Positions 8,302 to 15,331 of a DNA stretch of 64,000 bases are shown in pieces (position 1 is the first letter of the stretch; each line of letters opens with the position of its first letter). The position numbers and the translations under genes are program-made. The DNA is from Melittangium boletus DSM 14713 (GTDB lineage: Bacteria; Myxococcota; Myxococcia; Myxococcales; Myxococcaceae): positions 5,766,292 through 5,830,291 of the forward strand of contig NZ_CP022163.1 in NCBI RefSeq assembly GCF_002305855.1. Reading direction: 5' to 3'. Below the pieces are notes generated by a model. The model did no database searches and was not told the DNA's origin. It saw nothing but the letters and a program-made list of their open reading frames with translations.

Positions 8302-9225
8302 TCAGCACCAGTTCATCACGACAATTTCGAGGGTCTCATCTGCGAACTCCAGTGCGGCTTTATGCGCGGCGCTGCGCACGCCGACCTTGAAGTCAAATCC
8401 GCAGGCCAGAGCAAGGGCGCGCTCGTACTGCAACTTCGGCAGTTGTTCCTCAATCACAATTCTCCGAAGTTCGGGCGGGTACGTGTCGAAGTTGTCGGTC
8501 TTGACTTCCCAGAGCGTGCGCGTGGCCAGTTGCAGCGCGTCGAAGTTCTTCCCATTCACGAACACATCCCCGCCGGGGAAACTGTTGTTCGGAATTCTGT
8601 CGGCGCACTTGTCGTGCAGTTTATTGCCGCCACGGTGGTATGGCACTGGGACGGGCTCGCACCTGTGGCGATCTCGCTCCGTGACTTCGGGTGGCTCCAG
8701 AGGAGGGAAGTCCGGCCCTTTGGGCTCCGGCTTGGGCCTTTTTTCCGGCGAGGGTTTCTGCGGGGCGGGTGCTGTTTCAGGCACGGGCCGCTTTTCTGGC
8801 AGGGGCCTTGCGTCCTCTTGGTCGGCCCATTTCAGCTCATGGGCATCGAGTGCCTCTTTGATGGCGAAGCCCACCACCACCACGCCCGCGACGATCACCG
8901 CCCCCACGATGATCTCCGGCGCCGCCAAGACACAGAGTCCGACGCCCACTGCCGCACCTGCGGAGGCGACGGCGCATCGCCCCGTGGTGTCGTGAAATTC
9001 GATCCGGTCATGGTCGAGGGCATGAAAGCACCGCTCCGCCAGCTCGGGCCAGGGCTCAGACGCTTCACGGACGGCGCACCGCCCCCCATCCGTCCAGGGC
9101 AGCTTCGCCGCTCGCTGGAGGTTGGCAAGCCTCGGGTCGCGGGCCGCTGGCTCCCTTGGGCTTGGGGGGGTCGTCGTACAGGCTGAGAGAAAGAGCAGAA
9201 GTGCGAAGCACGCTCGAAGACGCAT
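8302..9225 (-). CDS. TIGR02269/DUF6310-like lipoprotein, candidate secreted nuclease toxin
   Basis: 307 residues from the ATG at 9225, preceded by GGGAGG; the open frame to 9519 has no supporting start. Lipobox LSAC gives a lipid-bearing Cys16. Residues 30-90 are the family's conserved Cys-containing domain, about 92-122 form a hydrophobic stretch, 141-181 a Pro/Glu/Lys-rich linker, and 185-307 the C-terminal domain. That domain has NFDAL (Asp229) then LWEVKTD (Glu240-x-Lys242), the spacing expected of a PD-(D/E)xK nuclease core. The N-terminal part is conserved in the decayed copy at 13985-14344. Lipoprotein plus variable toxin domain plus following small gene is the SitA layout; toxicity is inferred. 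Confidence 0.7.
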   Translation of the reverse strand: MRLRACFALLLFLSACTTTPPSPREPAARDPRLANLQRAAKLPWTDGGRCAVREASEPWPELAERCFHALDHDRIEFHDTTGRCAVASAGAAVGVGLCVLAAPEIIVGAVIVAGVVVVGFAIKEALDAHELKWADQEDARPLPEKRPVPETAPAPQKPSPEKRPKPEPKGPDFPPLEPPEVTERDRHRCEPVPVPYHRGGNKLHDKCADRIPNNSFPGGDVFVNGKNFDALQLATRTLWEVKTDNFDTYPPELRRIVIEEQLPKLQYERALALACGFDFKVGVRSAAHKAALEFADETLEIVVMNWC

Positions 9226-9648
9226 GGCCGGTCCTCCCTTGAAGCTAGGACCTAGCGGGTCCTGGTGCGGCCGGTCGGAGTATGACAGCGCGGCCCGACA
9301 GCCACGAACGAGCGCGCCGGGGGCACGGCAGGGGGCTAGGGTGCCGCGCCGCAGCTCGGGCCATGGCGAGCGCCAACACAGCGCGCAGCTCATCCTCGGG
9401 CGTGGTGCAGGCAACAGGGCGCTAGGTTGCACGCACCCGCCCCCCGGGCCGCTGGGAACGGCGAGGCGCGCACCTGGACCGCGTGTAGAGCGACAGCAAA
9501 ATTGACCCCCGCGCGACACTAAAACTGACCCCCTTCCAGAGCCCCTGGACTTGGGAGGTCAGTGCGATGGAAGAGACGGCGGAAGTTGTGGCACCCCGCG
9601 CGGCACCCCGCGCGCACCCCGCGCGGCGGAGGTGCCCGCCAGAGGCCG
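9226..9648. other. Gene-free stretch with a possible IS21-like end
   Basis: No convincing gene. Near the right side two similar boxes occur, AAAATTGACCCC (9500-9511) and TAAAACTGACCCCC (9520-9533), followed by an ATG with a few open codons. Repeated boxes of this kind occur at the ends of IS21-type elements, so this may be a terminal scrap of one. The stretch next to 9225 should hold the promoter of the lipoprotein gene; no clear box is visible. Confidence 0.35.
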
Positions 9649-9700
9649 CCAGAGGTGTCAAAGGATTTGAAACGCCAGAGGTGTCAAAGGATTTGAAACG
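9649..9700 (+). repeat. Tandem duplication of the RAYT element's left end
   Basis: A 26-bp unit beginning GCCAGAGGTGTCAAAGGATT occurs twice head to tail (9649-9674 and 9675-9700). The second unit is the true left end of RAYT copy 2. Copy 1 has only a single unit. Confidence 0.7.
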
Positions 9701-10769
9701 AGAGAGCCGAAGCAGAACGAGGCTCGGCGTGGACGGTTGAACCCACCCCCTTCAAATGCTTCCGCGGACTTGCGACTTGGCGCGCACGGTGCATCTGGCC
9801 TGGCGGAACGCAAGCAGGGGGAGGGGGATGGGCTGGCCGCTGAGGATGTTCCAAGAGGAGGGTTACTACTTCGTCACCTCCAGGTGCTTCCAGGGACGAC
9901 TGTTGCTGCGCCCCAGCTCGGAGGTGAACGAGGTAGTGGGAGGCGTGCTGGCCCGCGCCGTCCAGCGGAGTGCCGGCACCATCCGGCTGTACGCCTTCAC
10001 CTTCGCCTCCAATCACTTCCACTTGTTGGTGTGGGCACGAGGGGCCGCGCTCGCCGGCTTCATGCAATACCTGCGCGCCAACCTCTCCAAGAAGGTGGGG
10101 AAGTTGGTGGATTGGAGTGGAGGTTTCTGGGAGCGGCGTTACTCCGCGGAACCGGTGCTGGACGACACCGCGCTGGTGGGCCGGCTGCGCTACGTGCTGG
10201 CCCATGGGGTGAAAGAGGGGCTGGTAGACAGGAGCGCCGAGTGGCCAGGTCTCACATGCTTGCCGCAACTGCTGGGGTCGGCACGGCGCCTGTTCCGGTG
10301 GTTCAACTGGACGAAGCGCTGGAGCAAACGCGGAAGCGAGGACATGGCGGGAGAGGGGCGCTTCGCACAGGAATGGGCCGAGCCGGTGGAACTGGAAATA
10401 GCGCCACTGCCGTGCTGGAAAGGACTGAAAGAGGACGAGAGGCAGCGAGCGGTGCGGGGGCTCGTGGAGCAAGTGGAAGCCGAGGCTCAATCGCGGGGCA
10501 CGCCCGTGTTGGGAGCGAGAGCCGTGAGGGCGCAGCACCCGCATACCCGGCCCGAGCACCTCAAGAGGAGCCCGAGGCCGTTGGGGCATGCCTCCACGCG
10601 ACAGGCGTTGAAGGAGTTGCGCGAGCAGTACCGGACCTTCGTTGCGGCATTTCGAGAGGCGGCGGCCCGGTGGAGTCGAGGGGACTTCTCGGCGCTCTTC
10701 CCGCCCTTCTCCTTCCCGCCGCGTGTCGCTCCAACTCGTGCTGCTCAAGTTCTTTGACACCCTCTCGGG
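9677..10769 (+). mobile_element. RAYT-like element, copy 2
   Basis: Nearly identical to 5275-6366. Its right end lies directly against the interior of a DUF2381 gene whose 5' part is missing (10770-10996), so this copy sits at a deletion or recombination junction. Confidence 0.7.
9828..10757 (+). CDS. REP-associated tyrosine transposase-like protein, copy 2
   Basis: 309 residues, same start choice as copy 1 (strong G-rich ribosome-binding site before ATG 9828). HUH pair in SNHFHLLV and candidate Tyr in MQYLRAN are unchanged. It differs from copy 1 at about half a dozen residues, for example Ser to Gly before the Phe-Trp-Glu-Arg-Arg motif and Pro-Thr to Ser-Ala near residue 155. Both copies appear intact. 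Confidence 0.75.
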   Translation: MGWPLRMFQEEGYYFVTSRCFQGRLLLRPSSEVNEVVGGVLARAVQRSAGTIRLYAFTFASNHFHLLVWARGAALAGFMQYLRANLSKKVGKLVDWSGGFWERRYSAEPVLDDTALVGRLRYVLAHGVKEGLVDRSAEWPGLTCLPQLLGSARRLFRWFNWTKRWSKRGSEDMAGEGRFAQEWAEPVELEIAPLPCWKGLKEDERQRAVRGLVEQVEAEAQSRGTPVLGARAVRAQHPHTRPEHLKRSPRPLGHASTRQALKELREQYRTFVAAFREAAARWSRGDFSALFPPFSFPPRVAPTRAAQVL

Positions 10770-10996
10770 CCCTCTCGGGTGCGCTGGTGGACTCGACGGG
10801 CGAAGAGGTGGAGCTTACCCGGTGGCAACAGGCCCCCATCCCCGCGAATGGTGCCGGTGCCGTCGTGGTGGGCATCAATGGGGAGCGCGCGCAGCTCGGC
10901 TGCCCCTGCACCCTCAAGCTATGGGAAGCAACCGGGCCGCGCACCTTCACCCTCGGGAACGTCGAGTTCCCAGTGAGCCAGCAGGCGGGGCCCTGA
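10770..10996 (+). pseudogene. DUF2381 protein, 3' remnant
   Basis: The translation LVDSTGEEVELT ... CPCTLKLWEATGPRTFTLGNV aligns with the last 70 or so residues of the intact protein ending at 7507. The first three quarters of the gene are missing and replaced by RAYT copy 2. Stop and downstream hairpin are conserved. Confidence 0.75.
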
Positions 10997-11018
10997 GCAC
11001 GGCCAGCGCGAGCCGTGC
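10997..11018. terminator. Hairpin, second cassette
   Basis: GCACGGC/GCCGTGC stem at the same place as the hairpin at 7508-7529. No T-run. Confidence 0.4.
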
Positions 11019-11028
11019 CGAGCCCAAG

Positions 11029-11076
11029 GGGTAGCGCGCCCGCCAATCTCCGGGAAGCGCTCGTAGGCCCGTTTAA
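11029..11076 (-). pseudogene. DUF5953-like gene copy 2, 3' end (left of IS-B)
   Basis: Aligns with 7541-7588 of the intact gene (codons for the last 15 or so residues). The original stop is altered. Interrupted at TTAA 11073-11076 by IS-B and resumed at 12601. Confidence 0.7.
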
Positions 11077-12600
11077 CACTACTGCGTCAGGGGCCCGAAA
11101 GATGAATGGGGATGCCAGCCAGGGGCCGTGAGGGGAACTGGGGGCTGGAGCGGTGGCAGCAAGGACAGCGAGGCAGCCAGGTGGCAATCACCCGGGCCAT
11201 GGCAAGTCGTGCGGTGATGAAGCTGTCGTGAAAGTGGCGTTCAGGCCTGGAGCGGCTGCGCGTGGGCTTCACCCGCCCCTCGGGCCGAGGGGGGGAAATG
11301 CCGCGCGCGTTCGGCGATGATGAACGCGTAGCAGCACAGGGCGACGGAGACGTGGTGGTGCCAACCTGGAAAGCGCCGACCCTCGTAATGGTCGAGCCCG
11401 AGCTCTCCCTTCAAGTCCTCGTAGACGCGCTCGGTTCGCCAGCGCTGCATGACAAGACGGATGAGCTGTTTCTTGCTCATGCGCTCTGGCACTGAAACAA
11501 GGAAATAGTTGGCCGGCTCGGACTCACCTTCGCGCCATTCAATGAGCAGCCAGAGCGGTTCTTGTTGGCTTTTGGGAACTCCCGCGGCAATCACACGGCG
11601 CAAGGCGAAACGCGCCCAGAGCGGCTCACGGGTTCCGCTGCGCCAGGTGCAGCGTCGAAAGCCTCCGTGCTCGTGCAGGTGCGAAGCCATGTCCTTGACG
11701 CTCATCGCCTCGCCCTGGGGGCGCCCCTCGTCGTCGAGGAGGCAAACGGCCGTTTGGGGGTCTACACCCACTGCATAATGCAGCCCCAAGGAGCGCACCT
11801 GTGCGCGGAACTCACTGGAGGAGCCATACGCGGAGTCCGCCAGGGCGACTCCCTTGGGAACACCGTCCGCTATCGCCCGACGAATCATCTGCACAGCCAA
11901 CTGGGGTTTTGTCTTGAACGTCACCTCCTCGGGGATTCGGGCCTCCTGACGACGAACGGAGTCATTGGCCCAGGACTCGGGCAGGTACAGCTCGAAGTCG
12001 ATGGGGAGGTGCTCGGTGCGGGTGGCGAGGCTGAGGCTGACGCCAATCTGGCAGTTGGTGATTTTGCCCGCCGAGCCGGTGTATTGCCGCTGCACGCCCA
12101 CCGAATGCTTGCCTTGCTTGAGAAAGCCGGTGTCGTCGACAATCCATGCCTCGATGGGCTCGCGCTGCGTCATGGCGCCAAGGGCATAGCCAGTGGCCTC
12201 TCGGCGAACCTCCCGATCGCTCCAGCGGGAGTTGACAGCGAAGTGAAGCAGGCGCTGGTGCATGGCCTCGGTCTTGTCGGGGTCGGGGCAGGCCCGCGCG
12301 GCAATGGGCTCGACGCTCTTGCGCTCGCCCTCCCCCAGGAGGCCCATGGCATAAAGGGCAAAGGAACCTCGGCGACTGTCCCCGCCCAAGACGTCGCCAA
12401 TCTTTTGGAAATACGCCTCGAGTCGTTCAATCCCCTGGGCGTCCATGAAGGTGCGCATCATCTGGCTCACTGAATGGGCTTCACTCCCCAAGCAATACGC
12501 ACCGGCCGACTTTCGCGGTAGGGGTCCACACCTGACTTCCAAGACCAGGCGAGCAGACAGGCCCCTCCTTCACCTCCTGCTCAGGCCTGACGCAGTAGTG
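11077..12600 (-). mobile_element. IS701-family insertion sequence, complete (IS-B)
   Basis: The element is 1524 bp long with 15-bp terminal inverted repeats CACTACTGCGTCAGG (11077-11091) and its complement (12586-12600). TTAA is duplicated at 11073-11076 and 12601-12604. The unoccupied target is visible in the intact paralogue at 7585-7588. One transposase gene on the minus strand. It is a different IS701 member from IS-A, with unrelated ends. A solo end of the same element lies at 3389-3567. Confidence 0.88.
11241..12470 (-). CDS. IS701-family DDE transposase (IS-B)
   Basis: About 409 residues from the GTG at 12470 (Met-Ser-Gln-Met-Met-Arg-Thr-Phe). The frame is open to a TTG at 12542, and an ATG at 12461 is a further option. 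Catalytic motifs: VDDTGFLKQG (first Asp), LADSAYG (second Asp) and ERVYEDLKGELGLDHYEGR (Glu), then GWHHH. The QYTGSAGKITNCQIG block is shared with the IS-A transposase. No disabling mutation seen, so the element may be active. Confidence 0.88.
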   Translation of the reverse strand: MSQMMRTFMDAQGIERLEAYFQKIGDVLGGDSRRGSFALYAMGLLGEGERKSVEPIAARACPDPDKTEAMHQRLLHFAVNSRWSDREVRREATGYALGAMTQREPIEAWIVDDTGFLKQGKHSVGVQRQYTGSAGKITNCQIGVSLSLATRTEHLPIDFELYLPESWANDSVRRQEARIPEEVTFKTKPQLAVQMIRRAIADGVPKGVALADSAYGSSSEFRAQVRSLGLHYAVGVDPQTAVCLLDDEGRPQGEAMSVKDMASHLHEHGGFRRCTWRSGTREPLWARFALRRVIAAGVPKSQQEPLWLLIEWREGESEPANYFLVSVPERMSKKQLIRLVMQRWRTERVYEDLKGELGLDHYEGRRFPGWHHHVSVALCCYAFIIAERARHFPPSARGAGEAHAQPLQA

Positions 12601-12650
12601 TTAAGCGCGTCCAGGTGGGCGGGGTTGTCCAGGTCGAGTGGCTCATACTC
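12601..12650 (-). pseudogene. DUF5953-like gene copy 2, continuation right of IS-B
   Basis: Aligns with 7585-7634 of the intact gene, then similarity ends abruptly near 12650. Only the C-terminal 30 or so codons of this copy survive in total. Confidence 0.6.
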
Positions 12651-12669
12651 GGAATCCAAAAGCGATGGA

Positions 12670-12685
12670 GCGAGTCACGACTCGC
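12670..12685 (-). terminator. Hairpin downstream of the HNH gene
   Basis: Perfect palindrome GCGAGTC-AC-GACTCGC located just beyond the stop codon at 12691 on the minus strand. No T-run. Confidence 0.4.
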
Positions 12686-12690
12686 GCACA

Positions 12691-13770
12691 CTATTGATTG
12701 CGATGGCAAGCCACGACTTCTTGCCATGTGGGGGGAGGCTTGACAGGGGAGCAGCAATCAAGACATCGCTCCCACTGCCCCTTGTTTGTACGTTCATGAA
12801 GGAATCGTTCGCCGAAGCTTGAATGGTTCGCACGTTGAATGCGACTCGTCTGGCGCTCGGCATGGACAGAAAAGTCCGTTGGATGGACCATGTGCACATC
12901 AACGATGGAATGGGCGCGCTGAAGCGGTTCAAACTGGTGCTCAAGATGAAAAATGTCAGCACGCCAATTGTCGGTGAGGGGAACGTAGAAATGAAGGGTT
13001 CCAAAGAGACAAAAGCCTCCTCTGAGTAGTCCTGACTCATCGGAAACCACTGAAATGTAATGAACTGGCTTGAGGTCTCCTACGAAGAGCTGTCCTTTAA
13101 ATGCTTCCGAGTAGTCGGCCTTGGGCCACGATTCTGATGTTCCCCCTCCGCGAATGAAGTTTTTAATGTTTTCAAGGCTTGGGTCGTAAGCAAGATGAGG
13201 GATTCTCCAAGCGAGGTAATTGATGGCCGTTTTTGCTGCGGCTCTCGCGACGTCTCTGGATTTCCCAACAAGAGAGAAGCTCTCTCGCTTGACCTCCGAT
13301 CGATGGATGTCGTACCCGGTCCATTCGTACTCGGGATGGCGCTTTTTTACGCTACTCAAAGCCTCATCGGGAGTCTTGCCCTCGGATAGGCGCCACTGCA
13401 ATGTGACGGAGTTGTCGTCAGCCTTCACGGGTTCCTTGGTCCGGGGCCCAGGCGTGAGGGTTAATTCTCCGTTACTGTTGAGTTTAGCCTCCTCCCTGAC
13501 TCCATCGACATTGACCAGAATTTTAGCTGGTTTTTCTGTGCCAAGTCGCCTTCCACTCTTGATGAAGAAATACCTGAGTGGCCCCGTAAAGACCATTGCG
13601 CATGGCTGATCCACCTCTCTGCTGAATGCATGGTTGCAGCATGCACACACAGCTCCTTTCTCCAGCAGGCACCTTCCGCCGAGCGAGTCAGCGAGTACGT
13701 GTTCGCGTGACCAATTTTCCGGGCCAGAGGGGGTCGAACAGTAAATGCACTTCGGAAAACTATTACTCAT
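12691..13770 (-). CDS. HNH endonuclease-like protein
   Basis: 359 residues. The N-terminus holds a zinc-finger HNH signature: Cys8-x2-Cys11, then Arg-Glu-His24, then Cys42-x2-Cys45-Asn46, as in HNH_5-type nucleases. The remaining 300 residues are not recognised and contain no membrane segment. Its ATG overlaps the TGA of the immunity-gene remnant (ATGA at 13767-13770), so it was translated as the last gene of a cassette operon. Composition is visibly lower in GC than its surroundings, with AT-rich third positions, which suggests recent transfer. Roles to consider: an added toxin module, an orphan defence nuclease, or a homing-type nuclease. None can be chosen from sequence alone. Confidence 0.65.
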   Translation of the reverse strand: MSNSFPKCIYCSTPSGPENWSREHVLADSLGGRCLLEKGAVCACCNHAFSREVDQPCAMVFTGPLRYFFIKSGRRLGTEKPAKILVNVDGVREEAKLNSNGELTLTPGPRTKEPVKADDNSVTLQWRLSEGKTPDEALSSVKKRHPEYEWTGYDIHRSEVKRESFSLVGKSRDVARAAAKTAINYLAWRIPHLAYDPSLENIKNFIRGGGTSESWPKADYSEAFKGQLFVGDLKPVHYISVVSDESGLLRGGFCLFGTLHFYVPLTDNWRADIFHLEHQFEPLQRAHSIVDVHMVHPTDFSVHAERQTSRIQRANHSSFGERFLHERTNKGQWERCLDCCSPVKPPPTWQEVVACHRNQ

Positions 13771-13905
13771 AAGGAGTGGCCACCAGTTTGCGGAAAGCGC
13801 GCACAGTCGCGCAAGAGCGCCTTGATGTTCGTAGGGTCATTGAGGTCGAGCGGAACATCCGTGAGTCGAACCATCCAACCGCCGTCGAGGAGTGCCCCGC
13901 CCTCG
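13767..13905 (-). pseudogene. DUF5953-like gene copy 3, 3' remnant
   Basis: The last 45 codons (GGWMVRLTDVPLDLNDPTN and following) match the intact protein's C-terminus. The upstream part is gone and is replaced by a scrap of the RAYT element right end (13914-13972). Confidence 0.7.
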
Positions 13906-13913
13906 CCCCGAAA

Positions 13914-13972
13914 GGGTGTCAAAGAATTTAGGCAGCATGGCTTAGCGTGACACGCGGCGGAAAAGAGAAGAG
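13914..13972 (-). mobile_element. RAYT element right-end scrap
   Basis: Reverse complement of the last 60 or so bases of the RAYT elements: GGGTGTCAAAGAA followed by GACACGCGGCGG. It encodes a remnant of the RAYT C-terminus (Phe-Ser-Phe-Pro-Pro-Arg-Val). It lies between the lipoprotein and immunity remnants of cassette 3 and probably marks a past insertion with deletion. Confidence 0.65.
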
Positions 13973-13984
13973 CTGAGGTACACG

Positions 13985-14344
13985 CCTGACCGCACCACGC
14001 CCGCGACGATCTCCGCTCCCACGACGATCTCCGGCGCCGCGAGGGACGCAAACCCCGAGCCCAACGGCAGCGGCGCCAGCAGAGGCAACCGCGCATCGTC
14101 CCGTGGTGTCGTGAAGCTCGATCCGGTCATGGTCGAGGGCATAAAAGCACCGCTCCGCCCGCAGGGGCCAGGGCTCGGAAGCTTCGCGGACGGCGCATCG
14201 CCCCCCGTCCGTCCACGGCAGCGTTGCCGCTCGCTGGATGCTGGCGAGCCTCGGGTCCCGGGCCGCTGGCTTTCTTGGGCTCGGCGCTGACGTCACGCAG
14301 GCTGTGACAAAAAGCAGTAGTGCGATGCACGCTCGGAAACGCTC
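13985..14344 (-). pseudogene. TIGR02269-like lipoprotein copy 3, N-terminal remnant
   Basis: Matches residues 1 to about 118 of the intact lipoprotein (DPRLASIQRAATLPWTDGGR, ALDHDRIELHDTTGRCAVAS). Three defects: the start codon is replaced by GAG at 14344, a frameshift falls in the hydrophobic segment near 14040, and the toxin-like C-terminal domain is missing. Confidence 0.75.
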
Positions 14345-14567
14345 TGGTGGAACGTTCAGATTATGGCAGCGCTCCTGACAGCGACGGACATGCTCGCCAT
14401 GGAAGCCTTGGGGACGGGGTGAAGCAGCAGCAGCGGGCAGCCCATGCTCGGGCAAGTAGGGATCTAGGGCGCGATGTTGCACACCCCAGTTCCAGCGCCC
14501 TTGCGCCGGTGTCGCTCTGGCGATGTAGTCTCTTCCCCCCTCTTTACCGCGCTACTTGGAGGTCGCT

Positions 14568-14825
14568 ATGAGCAACGCTAGCCCGCCCCTTATGAAGATT
14601 GATGCTTGCGTCCGCTGCGGCAAAGAGAAGGTGGCCTACAACCACCTACCGGGGCAGAAGATACCTATTTGGTCGTCCGTTGGGGTTTCAGTAGTGGATC
14701 CGATTACCGGGAAGACGCAAGAGTACACGCGCATCCTTTGCCCCGACTGCGGGAAGGCAGGACTAATGACTGAGGACGTGAGGCGCCTAGTGGAGGAGGA
14801 GTTTGCGGCAATCTCGAAAGCTTGA
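14568..14825 (+). CDS. Small zinc-ribbon-like protein, function unknown
   Basis: 85 residues from the ATG at 14568 with TTGGAGG 6 bases upstream. Two Cys pairs, CVRC near residue 13 and CPDC near residue 61, suggest a single zinc ribbon. A variable middle segment (VGVSVVDPITGKTQEYTRIL) looks like a beta hairpin. It is the last gene before the putative island edge. Not recognised as a named family. Confidence 0.6.
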   Translation: MSNASPPLMKIDACVRCGKEKVAYNHLPGQKIPIWSSVGVSVVDPITGKTQEYTRILCPDCGKAGLMTEDVRRLVEEEFAAISKA

Positions 14826-15136
14826 ATGCCTGCGCCTCCGTGGCGCACCCATTCGAGCCGATGCGGCCCGCCGCAGCAGCTCCGGCACAGGGCCCCCGGT
14901 AGCTGGGGCGCGAGCTGCGCGTTCAGGAGGGCCCCGCCAGTCGCACACCGCCCGGCGTGGGGAGGGATGCAGGCGGGGAGGTGGGGCGCATGTGCCCCCA
15001 GTGTGCCCCGCCAGCGGGGAAAGGGGTGGAACGCGAGGGAACGGGGTGGGACGGGGCGGGATGACGAACCCCAGGAGAATCAAGGCGATAGCGGGTAACA
15101 GCGCGTCCTGCTTAGGGTTTTCTATCGCCTTGCTCA
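14826..15136. other. Gene-free stretch left of the tRNA-like end
   Basis: No credible gene. It holds a purine-rich G-tract area (about 14940-15060) and an 11-bp inverted repeat, CAAGGCGATAG (15081-15091) and CTATCGCCTTG (15122-15132), next to the tRNA-like sequence. The repeat could be an integrase arm site or a structural helix of the RNA gene's fragment. Confidence 0.4.
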
Positions 15137-15160
15137 CGGGTTCGATTCCCGCCGCCTCCA
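15137..15160 (+). tRNA. tRNA or tmRNA 3'-end fragment (probable att site)
   Basis: CGGGTTCGATTCCCG is a T-arm with the invariant GTTCGAT loop, followed at once by CGCCTCCA, an acceptor 3' strand with discriminator A. No matching 5' acceptor strand (GGAGGCG) occurs within about 100 bases upstream, so it is a fragment, not a full tRNA. The CGCCTCCA end is common in tmRNA (ssrA) genes. Such 3'-end copies arise when islands integrate into tRNA/tmRNA genes; orientation places the island to the left. Confidence 0.6.
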
Positions 15161-15331
15161 CTGAAAGTAACCCGCCGCTCTGAGCCGAGCCCACTCCTGA
15201 CTGCTCGAGGCTCAACACCACGGTGGACAGGATTGGGTGCCCGGCCAGTCCCTGGGTGTCTCCTGCCGGTGGCCAAATCCCGTCCCGAGCCGACCCGTGT
15301 GGATGCCGGAGTGCCCGAGGCCCGGTGAGGC

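Noticed and set aside
15081..15160. Complete tRNA gene
   Set aside because: T-arm and 3' acceptor are present, but no 5' acceptor strand, D-arm or anticodon arm could be built upstream.
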